Source of the DNA: Salegentibacter holothuriorum
GTDB lineage: Bacteria; Bacteroidota; Bacteroidia; Flavobacteriales; Flavobacteriaceae
Direction: 5' to 3'
NCBI RefSeq assembly: GCF_900168045.1
Contig: NZ_FUYY01000001.1
Coordinates: 954,145 to 1,018,144 of the forward strand
DNA length: 64,000 nt
The notes under the pieces were generated by a model. The model did no database searches, was not told the DNA's origin, and was given only the letters and a program-made list of their open reading frames with translations. The number at the start of each line of letters is the position of its first letter. Position 1 is the stretch's first letter. Below, piece after piece: positions 33,881 through 43,909 of the stretch. Both the position numbers and the translations under genes were made by a program.

Positions 33881-34165
33881 TTAATTTGAAATCGGATTTA
33901 TTTTAATTTGTCCGCCTACAGCTTTTAAAACTTTCATTATTGTTGAAAATTGTGGTTTTGCTCCATCTGATAAAGCTTTGTATATACTAGGCCTACTTAA
34001 CCCGGTTTTATCTGCAATTTTTGTCATTCCAATAGCCCTTGAAATATGTCTTAATGCAATAATTAAATCTGAAGTGTCCCCTTCTTCTAAAACAGAATTA
34101 AGATATTCGGCAATCATTTCGTTGCTATCCAAATAATCTGCAATATCAAATTTTGATGTTTCCAT
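33881..34165 (-). CDS. HTH antitoxin of a type II toxin-antitoxin pair
   Basis: 94 residues from the ATG at 34165, 2 bases after the toxin stop codon; a TTG at 34189 is an alternative. It has the HTH segment MTKIADKTGLSRPSIYKALSDGAKPQFSTIMKVLKAVGG, close to the HigA/DNA-binding addiction antidote family. It should bind and neutralise the upstream toxin and repress the operon. Toxin-first order is as in HigBA modules. Confidence 0.87.
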   Translation of the reverse strand: METSKFDIADYLDSNEMIAEYLNSVLEEGDTSDLIIALRHISRAIGMTKIADKTGLSRPSIYKALSDGAKPQFSTIMKVLKAVGGQIKINPISN

Positions 34166-34167
34166 TC

Positions 34168-34467
34168 CTATTTTTTTAATTTGCTCCAAATTTTTTTTGC
34201 CTTTTCGATATCCTTTTGCTGGGTTGATTTATCACCGCCAATCAGCAGAATAATAATTTTCCCATCTCCTTCCTTGAAATATATTCTATAAGCTTTGGCG
34301 TAATTTATTCTTAGTTCACTTATTCCATCACCAACTGGCTTACAATCTTCAAAATGCTCGTCGTTTTCTAGTTTCTGGATTCGGAACAAAATCTTAGATT
34401 TTGCTCTCAAATCTTTTAGTTTTCTTAACCACTTATCAAATTCTACTGTTTTTTCTACCAAATACAT
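34168..34467 (-). CDS. RelE/HigB-like toxin of a type II toxin-antitoxin pair
   Basis: About 99 residues from the ATG at 34467 (the upstream frame from 34485 adds MNTLRK). Typical RelE/ParE superfamily features: VEFDKWLRKLKD near the start and the ELRINYAKAYRIYFKEGDGKIIILLIGGDKSTQQKDIEKA core of the HigB/Gp49-like group. Family members cut ribosome-bound mRNA. It is followed at once by its antitoxin and flanked by unrelated housekeeping genes, consistent with horizontal acquisition. Confidence 0.87.
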   Translation of the reverse strand: MYLVEKTVEFDKWLRKLKDLRAKSKILFRIQKLENDEHFEDCKPVGDGISELRINYAKAYRIYFKEGDGKIIILLIGGDKSTQQKDIEKAKKIWSKLKK

Positions 34468-34556
34468 TTTCCTAAGTGTATTCACTTAGATACAAAAATA
34501 TGCAATTTTTTGAATTCAGATTTTCTAATAATAAAGTTTTTAAAGTGCATCCAGAT

Positions 34557-36569
<2,013 letters not shown>

Positions 36570-37238
36570 TTATTGTTGAGTTGTTAGTTTATCGTTTTCA
36601 AAAATAAGAGAATGTTTCTTCCCCTGCTGCGTAAATTCTATTTGAAATTCAGATTTATAGGCTTTATCATCTGTAGGAAACCAATCTTTTAGCTTCTGGT
36701 TTATGGTAATGAGCAAACCTTGGTCATCGCCAATTGCACAAAAACGCTCAAAATCACCATCATATTTTTCCAATTCAAAATTGGTATTTAGGAAGTTGAA
36801 CTTCTCTTTAATATTTTCAGTCACCAGGCCAACTTCACTAATTCCCAAAATACTTTTTTCTGAAAATAATGCCGATTCCGGTTTTCTAAAGCTCTCGCGG
36901 GAAATGAATTCAACAATATTTTTGTCTTTATCGTAGAAATAGATTGATTTTGCGTTCCAGGCCATAAAGTCTACAATTTCCTGTCCGTTTCCTTTTAAAA
37001 CCGGAACCCGTTCTTTCACCCAATTTAAGGCTTCTTTATATTGATTATCTGGAACATGAAATGCAATATGATAAGCTGTGGCCTTATCTCTTTGCTGAAA
37101 TCTTAAAGTGGAATATCCTGTTTGAACTTTAAAACAATCATCGCTATAATCAGTGATTTTTAAATTTAATTGATCCCGATAGAACTGCAGTTGCTCCCTT
37201 AAGTTCGCGCTATATATTTGAAGTTTATGAATTTTCAT
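36570..37238 (-). CDS. VOC (glyoxalase/bleomycin resistance) family protein
   Basis: 222 residues, two beta-alpha-beta-beta-beta modules (about 1-115 and 125-215). Recognisable segments are YSANLREQLQFYRDQLNLKIT, AYHIAFHVPDN and VGLVTENIKEKFNFL. VOC proteins include metal-dependent isomerases and dioxygenases; the substrate here is unknown. It sits 18 bases upstream of ligA in the same direction. Confidence 0.85.
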   Translation of the reverse strand: MKIHKLQIYSANLREQLQFYRDQLNLKITDYSDDCFKVQTGYSTLRFQQRDKATAYHIAFHVPDNQYKEALNWVKERVPVLKGNGQEIVDFMAWNAKSIYFYDKDKNIVEFISRESFRKPESALFSEKSILGISEVGLVTENIKEKFNFLNTNFELEKYDGDFERFCAIGDDQGLLITINQKLKDWFPTDDKAYKSEFQIEFTQQGKKHSLIFENDKLTTQQ

Positions 37239-37251
37239 ATTTATGGATTTT

Positions 37252-37857
37252 TCAAGTCTGATCTTTATTCATCCATTTGGGAACCGGCATTGGTTTAAAA
37301 TTATACATTTTCTCCAACAATTCCTCAATATCCTCAGCGATTAGCAAAAGGTCAAAATTCTCTTTTTTTAGTAAACCTTTTCTTACCATAGTTTTAAGCA
37401 TCGCGATAAGATCGTCATAAAAACCGCTGATATTTAATAGGCCTATAGGGTTTTGATGCAAGCCTAACTGCCCCCAGGTTACGATTTCAAAAAGCTCTTC
37501 AAAAGTTCCGAAGCCTCCGGGAAGTGCTATAAAACCGTTGCTTAATTCATGCATTTTAAGCTTACGCTCATGCATATCTTTTGTAGTAATTAGCTGGGTT
37601 AAACCAGTATGCACCACTTCTTTGGTTTTTAGAAAATCTGGAATCACTCCTATTACTTCACCGTTATTTTGTAATGCTCCGGCAGCAACCTGCCCCATTA
37701 GTCCAAGTTTGCTTCCGCCAAAAACCAATTGAATGTTTTTTTGAGCTAAAATCTTACCTAAACGATAAGATTCTGTGTATATTTTTTCGTCATTACCTTC
37801 GCTACTTGCACAAAAAACGGCAATTCTTTTAAGTTGGTTTTTGTTATTCTTTTCCAA
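37252..37857 (-). CDS. LOG family (TIGR00730) nucleotide 5'-monophosphate phosphoribohydrolase
   Basis: 201 residues. The Rossmann-like family is recognised by IAVFCASSEGNDEKI at the start, VFGGSKLGLMG, and the signature PGGFGTFEELFEIVTWGQLGLH. Family members hydrolyse cytokinin-type nucleotides or AMP-like substrates to base and ribose phosphate; some are poorly characterised. First gene of the run leading to ligA. Confidence 0.92.
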   Translation of the reverse strand: MEKNNKNQLKRIAVFCASSEGNDEKIYTESYRLGKILAQKNIQLVFGGSKLGLMGQVAAGALQNNGEVIGVIPDFLKTKEVVHTGLTQLITTKDMHERKLKMHELSNGFIALPGGFGTFEELFEIVTWGQLGLHQNPIGLLNISGFYDDLIAMLKTMVRKGLLKKENFDLLLIAEDIEELLEKMYNFKPMPVPKWMNKDQT

Positions 37858-37990
37858 AATTATCGCTTTTTAATTCTAAAATTTAAATTACAAAAAGGAG
37901 TTGCTAAACTTCGCTCTAAGTGATAATAAATAACATAAAGATTTCATGCCATCAAAGCGAAACAAGATTTGGTAATTAAGCGTAGCCTAT

Positions 37991-38362
37991 TTAATAATAA
38001 TGTTCAGTATTAAAATATACTGTATCGTCTTCAATTTCAAATATTATTTTATGACTCATTGCAGTTCCATCAGAAAAATATTCATTAATAACTCTTTCAA
38101 TTTCTTCATTTTCTTTTTCAAATTCCAGGATATAATTCCCATCGTCCTTATCACTATTAATTTTTAAAAATCCGGAAACTGATTTTCCAGGTGCTACTTT
38201 GTTGAAAATAGAAGTTTTAGAACCATAGCTTGTCTTAACCTGAACTCTATTTAAAGTTCTTTCTGTATTATTTTTAACCTCAAAATCAACTCCAGTACCC
38301 TCAAATAAATTACATGAAGCTAAAACCAGACTGCAAATAAGAAGACCTATAAATTTTCTCAT
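37991..38362 (-). CDS. Small lipoprotein, unknown function
   Basis: 123 residues. The signal MRKFIGLLICSLVLASC carries a lipobox (Cys17). The mature part is beta-rich (VDFEVKNNTERTLNRVQVKTSYGSKTSIF). It starts 6 bases after the prmC stop and is probably co-transcribed with it. No family recognised. Confidence 0.7.
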   Translation of the reverse strand: MRKFIGLLICSLVLASCNLFEGTGVDFEVKNNTERTLNRVQVKTSYGSKTSIFNKVAPGKSVSGFLKINSDKDDGNYILEFEKENEEIERVINEYFSDGTAMSHKIIFEIEDDTVYFNTEHYY

Positions 38363-38368
38363 AAAATA

Positions 38369-39226
38369 TTAAATATTAGGTTTAATCCCCTTTAACATCC
38401 TGTAATTCCCAAAGATGTCTTTTCGTTTCTCGCTGCTTCTAAATCCTTGCTCCCGCATCATCTTTTCAGTTTCTTCAGCAAGATACTGATTGATCTCAAA
38501 ATAGAGTTTCCCTTCAGGATTAAGCGCATTCTTAGCTAATCTCGTGATTTTATTATAAAAAAGTAAAGGATCTTCATCTTTAACATACAAGGCGGTTTCG
38601 GGTTCAAATTCCAAAACATTGCGTTGCATTTCTTTTTTTTCCAGCTCCCGAACGTAGGGCGGGTTAGACACTATGATATCCCAGTCTCCCGTTAGAACCT
38701 CAATTTTCAAAATATCTTCCCGGATAAATTTGATTTCAGCATTATTAATTTCAGCATTTTTTTTTGCAATTTCCAGAGCTTTTTCAGAAATATCTATTGC
38801 TGAAATTTGAGCTTTTTGAAGATTTTTCGCCAGACTTATCGCGATACAGCCACTCCCGGTTCCTACATCCAGAATCTTCAATGGTCTTTCTTCTGAAACA
38901 AAATCTTCTAAAATCCACTGCACCAACTCTTCTGTTTCCGGTCTGGGTACCAGTACATTTTTATCGACTATAAAAGGCAATCCAAAAAATTCTGTTTCCC
39001 CAATAATATACTGAATAGGTTCATGCTGTTTTAATCGGGTTATAGCAACATCAATTCTTTCTGTCTGATTTTCATCTATTTCAAGCTCTGGATTTAAAGC
39101 CAAATCCAAACGCTTTATCCCAAAAAAGGCTTCGGTAAGTAAAAAGAAAAATGAAAGCACTTCTTCCACAGGATATTCATTTTCCAGTTCTTTAAGGAAA
39201 GTTTCTTTTTGCGCTTTTAGTTTCAT
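38369..39226 (-). CDS. prmC: Peptide chain release factor N5-glutamine methyltransferase
   Basis: 285 residues. Helical N-terminal domain (about 1-85), then a class I methyltransferase with the SAM-binding ILDVGTGSGCIAISLAK (118-134) and the catalytic NPPY at 188-191. It methylates the GGQ glutamine of release factors 1 and 2. Its upstream region carries a long TTTTCAC tract, so the promoter lies within or beyond it. Confidence 0.94.
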   Translation of the reverse strand: MKLKAQKETFLKELENEYPVEEVLSFFFLLTEAFFGIKRLDLALNPELEIDENQTERIDVAITRLKQHEPIQYIIGETEFFGLPFIVDKNVLVPRPETEELVQWILEDFVSEERPLKILDVGTGSGCIAISLAKNLQKAQISAIDISEKALEIAKKNAEINNAEIKFIREDILKIEVLTGDWDIIVSNPPYVRELEKKEMQRNVLEFEPETALYVKDEDPLLFYNKITRLAKNALNPEGKLYFEINQYLAEETEKMMREQGFRSSEKRKDIFGNYRMLKGIKPNI

Positions 39227-39229
39227 CTA

Positions 39230-39440
39230 CGATTGTGGGTTTTCAGTTCTCGGTTGTGGGTTTTCAGTTATTTCTGTTTATGGTTTAGAAAAATTATTTA
39301 TTAGCCTTTTATGCCTTCACTTTTCACTTTTCACTTTTCACTTTTCACTTTTCACTTTTCACTTTTCACTTTTCACTTTTCACTTTTCACTTTTCACTTT
39401 TCACTTTTCACTTTTCACTCTTCACTCTTCACTCTTCTCC
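39230..39440. repeat. GGTT/TTTCAG motif run plus TTTTCAC heptamer tract
   Basis: Begins with GTGGGTTTTCAGTTCTCGG-type repeats (39234-39270), an AT-rich spacer, then about 15-17 nearly perfect copies of the heptamer TTTTCAC (39316-39420), decaying into TTCACTC copies. Same order as in the blocks at 10822 and 12942. It fills the gap between the GNAT gene and prmC. Confidence 0.9.
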
Positions 39441-39441
39441 C

Positions 39442-39927
39442 TTAAATATCTCTAATCATCCACATAGTACAATTATAATGGCCGGTGTCTCCGAGGGGCT
39501 TTTCCAAAGATTTGAAGCCACTACGAGCGTAGAGTTTTCTTGCGCCTTCCATATATGGTAAGGTTTCAATATAGCATTGTTCAAATTTATTTGCTTTTCC
39601 AAATTTTAAGCAGGTATCCATCATTTGCGCGCCCAAACCTTTACCCCGTGCTTCAGGAAGAAAGTACATTTTTTGTAGTTCGCAGGTTTTTTCCTCCAGT
39701 CCGATTAGAGGAGCAATACCTGCGCCACCAATAATCTTTCCCTTTTCTTCTACCACAAAATAGGTCATTCTAGGCTGTTGATACGTGGCAAACATATCAT
39801 CCAGGGCTTGGTCTTCATAGGCGGTACCAACTTTAGGAACGCCCATTTCTACTAAAACCGTTCTTACTACTTCGGCAACTTGTTGGTTGTCTTCTTTTTG
39901 AATTTCCCGTATTTTTAGTGCACTCAT
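39442..39927 (-). CDS. GNAT family N-acetyltransferase
   Basis: 161 residues, complete GNAT fold: EIQKEDNQQVAEVVRTVLVEMG at the start, the strand GKIIGGAGIAPL, and the acetyl-CoA loop LPEARGKGLGAQMMDTCLKFG. The substrate is unknown. The frame ends 2 bases before the heptamer tract, so the tract sits directly after its stop codon. Divergent from ribD, whose start is only 28 bases away. Confidence 0.9.
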   Translation of the reverse strand: MSALKIREIQKEDNQQVAEVVRTVLVEMGVPKVGTAYEDQALDDMFATYQQPRMTYFVVEEKGKIIGGAGIAPLIGLEEKTCELQKMYFLPEARGKGLGAQMMDTCLKFGKANKFEQCYIETLPYMEGARKLYARSGFKSLEKPLGDTGHYNCTMWMIRDI

Positions 39928-39955
39928 TCTTGGTAAATAATCCTATTTTAGTGCC

Positions 39956-40996
39956 GTGAATATACACGAAAAATATATAAAACGCTGTATTGAATTGGCC
40001 AAAAATGGCCTGGGAACCACCTATCCCAATCCGCTGGTAGGCAGCGTAATTGTTCATAAAGATAAAATTATTGGTGAGGGATGGCACAAAAAATCCGGTA
40101 ATCCACACGCCGAAGTAAATGCGATAAATTCTGTTCAGGATAAAGCGCTTTTAACAAAATCTACCATCTATGTAAGCCTGGAACCCTGTAGCCATTTTGG
40201 AAAGACCCCACCCTGCAGTGACCTCATTATCGCCAAAGGCATTAAAAAAGTAGTGATTGGTACCGTAGACCCTTTTGCTGAAGTTGCGGGACGGGGCGTT
40301 AAAAAATTGATGGAAGCAGGTTGTGATGTCCAAATAGGAGTTTTAGAGAAAGAATGCCAGTACCTTAATAAGCGATTTTTCACTTTTCACCAAAAGAAGC
40401 GACCTTATATTATTTTAAAATGGGCACAGACGGCGGATAATTTTATCGCACCTAAAATTCAGGAGAAACGGGAACCGGTTTGGATTACCAATCAATATTC
40501 AAAACAACTAGTGCATAAATGGCGAAGTGAGGAACAAGCTATTTTAGTAGGCACCCATACAGCAATTGCCGATAACCCTAAATTAAACACCAGGCTTTGG
40601 AAAGGCGAAAATCCTGTTCGGGTGGTCATAGACAGGGAGTTAAAAATCCCGAAGGAATCTGCATTGTTTGATAGGAGTATAAAAACCATTGTGTTGACCG
40701 AAACTGCAGAAACATCAGCCCACAATAATTTAATATTTGAAAAGCTCGATTTTAAAAAACATCTTCCAAAACAAATTTGCGAAGTACTATACAGGCATAA
40801 CTTACAATCCCTTATTATTGAAGGAGGAGCAAAAACACTTCAGACATTTATAAATTCAGATCTTTGGGATGAAGCCAGGGTTTTCTCTGGAATTTCAGAA
40901 TTTTACGAAGGAATAAAAAGTCCAGAGTTTTCAGGAAAAATTATTTCAAAAACCAATCTGAAGCGAGACACATTAAAGATTTATAAAAATGATTAA
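39956..40996 (+). CDS. ribD: Bifunctional riboflavin deaminase-reductase RibD
   Basis: 346 residues from a GTG start, the standard fused form. Deaminase domain (about 1-145) with zinc site HAEVNAI and PCSHFGKTPPC; reductase domain (about 147-346) with KWAQTADNFIA, GTHTAIADNP and LIIEGGAKTL. It carries out two successive steps of riboflavin synthesis. It overlaps the next gene by 8 bases, so the two are probably translated together. Confidence 0.95.
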   Translation: MNIHEKYIKRCIELAKNGLGTTYPNPLVGSVIVHKDKIIGEGWHKKSGNPHAEVNAINSVQDKALLTKSTIYVSLEPCSHFGKTPPCSDLIIAKGIKKVVIGTVDPFAEVAGRGVKKLMEAGCDVQIGVLEKECQYLNKRFFTFHQKKRPYIILKWAQTADNFIAPKIQEKREPVWITNQYSKQLVHKWRSEEQAILVGTHTAIADNPKLNTRLWKGENPVRVVIDRELKIPKESALFDRSIKTIVLTETAETSAHNNLIFEKLDFKKHLPKQICEVLYRHNLQSLIIEGGAKTLQTFINSDLWDEARVFSGISEFYEGIKSPEFSGKIISKTNLKRDTLKIYKND

Positions 40997-41597
40997 AACC
41001 CTAATATTCGATTTTGGAGACGTATTTGTAAACCTGGATAAACCAGCTACGATGCGGGAAATGAATAAACATAAAATAGAAACGCTTTCAGAAAACTTAT
41101 TGCAGGTAAATCAGCAATATGAAAAAGGACTTATCTCTTCAACAGCATTTGTAAAATCCTATCAAACTGAACATCCAGAGCTTCAAGAAAATCAGTTTAA
41201 AGATTCCTGGAATGCGATTTTAATAGATTTTCCTGAATACCGTTACCAGTTTTTAAAAAAGCTTTCCGAAGAACAAACTTACCGATTAATTCTATTAAGC
41301 AACACTAACGAAATTCATATAGACTGGATAAAAGATAATGTCCCGTTTTTTGAAGATTTTAAGGCTTGTTTTGACGCTTTCTATCTTTCTCACGAAATAA
41401 ATTTTAGAAAACCCGATGCCGAAATCTATGAGTTTGTGTTACAGCAACATAATTTAGAACCCCAGGAATGTCTTTTTATAGATGATACTAAAGAAAACAC
41501 CGAGGCTGCTAAAAATTTGGGGATTCATACCTGGAATATTGACCCAGCGCAGGAAGATGTTGTTGATTTATTTACCGCCAGAAAAGAATTATTTTGA
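40989..41597 (+). CDS. HAD-like hydrolase
   Basis: 202 residues. HAD motif I is LIFDFGDVF (Asp residues at the catalytic positions), motif II is LILLSNTN, motif III and IV are FRKPDAEIYEF and CLFIDDTKEN. This is the GS/epoxide hydrolase-like small HAD subgroup. It sits directly after ribD with an 8-base overlap; a role as a flavin-pathway phosphatase (5-amino-6-ribitylamino phosphate) is a tempting inference from position only. Confidence 0.88.
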   Translation: MIKTLIFDFGDVFVNLDKPATMREMNKHKIETLSENLLQVNQQYEKGLISSTAFVKSYQTEHPELQENQFKDSWNAILIDFPEYRYQFLKKLSEEQTYRLILLSNTNEIHIDWIKDNVPFFEDFKACFDAFYLSHEINFRKPDAEIYEFVLQQHNLEPQECLFIDDTKENTEAAKNLGIHTWNIDPAQEDVVDLFTARKELF

Positions 41598-42466
41598 TCT
41601 ATTTACTGCTTAGCATCCTCTCTTCCACGGTTATATTTGTGGTCTTTAGGCTCTACAAAAAATATGGCGTAAATACCCTCCAGGCAATTATTTTTAACTA
41701 CTTCATTGCCTGTATCGTTGGGTTTTTCGGTTATATTGAAAGTATAGACGATTTAGTGAGAATACCTTCAGAATCCTGGTTTTTGGGCATCGTTTTTCTA
41801 GGCGCAATGTTTATAACTGTATTTAATCTTGCCGCGATCACTACCCAGCGTAGTGGACTTTCGGTTGTTTCGGTTGCTACCAAAATGTCGGTTGCCATCC
41901 CAGTTTTCTTCGGAATATTTATTTATAATGAAAGCCTGGGATTCCTAAAAATTACAGGAATTATTCTTGCCCTCGCCGCCGTGTATTTAAGTTCAATAAA
42001 AACAAAAAAAGGAATAAGCATAAAGAAAGAAAACCTCATATTTCCTTTACTGGTTTTTGTGGGCAGTGGTATTATTGACACCACGATAAATTATCTCGAA
42101 AATTTCTATGTTTCTGAAACCGATGTTGGACTTTTTTCTTCCAGTATCTTTGGAATCGCAGGAATAATTGGAACAAGCATTTTAATTGGCCAGGCATTTT
42201 TAGGTAAACTAAAAATCACCTGGAGAAACATTGCCGGTGGAATAGCGCTGGGAATTCCCAATTATTTTTCAATTTATTTTTTAGTTATGGCGCTACGATC
42301 TCCGGGATTTGAAAATTCAGTGATTTTCACTTTAAACCATGTTGGAATTGTTTTGGCTTCTACAGTGCTGGGTATTGTGCTTTTTAAAGAAGTACTGCTA
42401 AAGAAAAACTGGATTGGTATTGCGCTTGCCGTAATAAGCATTATCCTGGTGGCGAGTAGTCAATAA
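41594..42466 (+). CDS. DMT/EamA-type membrane transporter
   Basis: 290 residues with about 10 membrane helices in two halves, typical of the drug/metabolite transporter superfamily. It starts at a TTG that overlaps the stop codon of the HAD gene (TTGA), a coupled-translation arrangement. Substrate unknown. A palindrome lies shortly after the stop. Confidence 0.85.
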   Translation: MIYLLLSILSSTVIFVVFRLYKKYGVNTLQAIIFNYFIACIVGFFGYIESIDDLVRIPSESWFLGIVFLGAMFITVFNLAAITTQRSGLSVVSVATKMSVAIPVFFGIFIYNESLGFLKITGIILALAAVYLSSIKTKKGISIKKENLIFPLLVFVGSGIIDTTINYLENFYVSETDVGLFSSSIFGIAGIIGTSILIGQAFLGKLKITWRNIAGGIALGIPNYFSIYFLVMALRSPGFENSVIFTLNHVGIVLASTVLGIVLFKEVLLKKNWIGIALAVISIILVASSQ

Positions 42467-42480
42467 TTTTATCGAGAAAA

Positions 42481-42513
42481 GGATCTCACAGGTTTCAAAA
42501 ACCTGTAAGGTCT
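42481..42513. repeat. Short palindrome after the DMT gene
   Basis: ACAGGTTT (42488-42495) and AAACCTGT (42499-42506) pair around a 3-base loop, with further pairing outside. It resembles the AGACCTnACAGGTTTT dispersed palindromes known in Bacteroidota. It lies between the DMT gene and the next gene and may also help end transcription. Confidence 0.6.
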
Positions 42514-42527
42514 AAAAGTAAGTTACA

Positions 42528-43136
42528 ATGAAAGATACCTATAAAACCATAACCAAAGCTTCTCCAGAAGTCTTATTTAAAGACAGGAATTCAAAATTCT
42601 TCGGCTATGCATTTCCGGTTAAAACAGAAGAGGAAGCTAATCTTCATTTAGAAGAATTAAAATCGAAACACCATAAAGCCCGGCACTGGTGTTATGCCTG
42701 GCAGTTTGGGAAATCTGATTTTCAATATCGCGCTAACGATGATGGAGAACCTTCCAACTCTGCAGGAATGCCCATTTATGGCCAAATCCAATCTTTTGAG
42801 GTTACTAATATTCTAATTGTTGTGGTTAGGTATTTTGGCGGTGTAAAACTTGGGGTGGGCGGACTTATAAACGCCTATAAGACCGCAGCACAAATGGCCC
42901 TGGAAGAAGCCAATATCGTTAAAAGAACCATAGACGAACTTTTTGAGATTAGTTTCGATTATCCTGAAATGAATATCGTGATGCGATTAATAAAAGAAAA
43001 CAACCTTAATATTATTGAACAAAAACTGGAGCTGGATTGTAAGATATATATTTCCGTAAGGAAAAAAGATGCGAAAGCAATTTTTGAGAAGTTTGATTCA
43101 ACATATAAAATAGAAATTAAGCACCTTGAGGATTGA
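42528..43136 (+). CDS. IMPACT/YigZ family protein
   Basis: 202 residues. The UPF0029 domain is recognised by FKDRNSKFFGYAFPV, HHKARHWCYAWQFG, DDGEPSNSAGMPIYGQI and VVVRYFGGVKLGVGGLINAY, followed by the C-terminal RNA-binding-like domain. Family members associate with ribosomes or translation control; the bacterial role is not settled. Own transcription unit or the tail of the ribD group. Confidence 0.9.
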   Translation: MKDTYKTITKASPEVLFKDRNSKFFGYAFPVKTEEEANLHLEELKSKHHKARHWCYAWQFGKSDFQYRANDDGEPSNSAGMPIYGQIQSFEVTNILIVVVRYFGGVKLGVGGLINAYKTAAQMALEEANIVKRTIDELFEISFDYPEMNIVMRLIKENNLNIIEQKLELDCKIYISVRKKDAKAIFEKFDSTYKIEIKHLED

Positions 43137-43189
43137 ACGATATGTAAAATACTTGAAGAAATTCAAAGATACATACCGTTAAGTTTAAC

Positions 43190-43280
43190 TTAGTTCAGAC
43201 TTTTCCCCGAATCAACTTCGAGATCTTAATCTGAAATAATTTTACTCAGCTTAGATCCTGAAACAAGTTCAGGATGACGG
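43190..43280. repeat. Family A repeat before the thioesterase
   Basis: TTCAGACTTTTCC, CTTAATCTGAAATAATT, and the well-kept right half GATCCTGAAACAAGTTCAGGATGACGG. It lies between two convergent genes. Confidence 0.65.
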
Positions 43281-43308
43281 AAAGGTTTAAGAAGATAAAA
43301 TCTCACAT

Positions 43309-43704
43309 CTACTTCAACTTATCTAAGATATACTTTGGGCAGCGAATTGATTTTTTGGTTTTAGCATCCATAAAAACGAGAATAGTAGACCCCGTTGTGA
43401 GCAATTCTTTATTTTGATTATAAATTAAGTATTCAAAAGTAATCTTAACCGATGGAAGTTCTTTCAATTTCACTTCAATTTCAAGGTCATCTTCAAAAAC
43501 CGCCGGTTTTAAAAACTTTGTATTAAGTTCATAAACGGGAAGCATCACTCCAGTTTCTTCCATTGTTTTATAAGAGACACCTAATGACAGGAGCCAATCC
43601 AGGCGGGCTATTTCAAAGTATTGTGCATAATTCCCGTGGTGTACCACACCCATTTGATCGGTTTCCGCATAGCGGACTTTAACATAAGAGACATGACTTT
43701 TCAT
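43309..43704 (-). CDS. Acyl-CoA thioesterase (4HBT/YbgC type)
   Basis: 131 residues, single hotdog fold. The signature VRYAETDQMGVVHHGNYAQYFEIARLDWL places it in the YbgC/4-hydroxybenzoyl-CoA thioesterase group, with the catalytic Asp in ETDQMG. It hydrolyses acyl-CoA thioesters; the acyl group is unknown. Divergent from dnaA. Confidence 0.9.
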   Translation of the reverse strand: MKSHVSYVKVRYAETDQMGVVHHGNYAQYFEIARLDWLLSLGVSYKTMEETGVMLPVYELNTKFLKPAVFEDDLEIEVKLKELPSVKITFEYLIYNQNKELLTTGSTILVFMDAKTKKSIRCPKYILDKLK

Positions 43705-43785
43705 ACTGAATTTAACAGGTAATGTGAATGAGGTTTTGTAATTTCATAAGCGGAATTAAGTATGCGTAAATTTTTCTTAAAAGTC

Positions 43786-43805
43786 AACCCCAAATGGGTT
43801 TTTTT
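43786..43805 (+). terminator. Weak terminator-like hairpin upstream of dnaA
   Basis: AACCC (43786-43790) pairs with GGGTT (43796-43800) around CAAAT, followed by seven T in a row. No plus-strand gene ends just before it, so it either attenuates the dnaA leader or ends a small unseen transcript. Confidence 0.4.
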
Positions 43806-43909
43806 ATTAGATAATTTGTTCACATATTTGTTCCACTCAAGTTAATAGACCCCTATATCTTTTAACTGCTTATAAACCACTACTAACCTAAAATAATACA
43901 ACACAAAGC

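Noticed and set aside
41000..41597. HAD protein as the missing riboflavin-pathway phosphatase
   Set aside because: Only its position after ribD suggests it; the motifs are generic, so no specific function was assigned.
43705..43909. Replication origin beside dnaA
   Set aside because: No cluster of TTATCCACA-like boxes and no clear unwinding element can be seen here.
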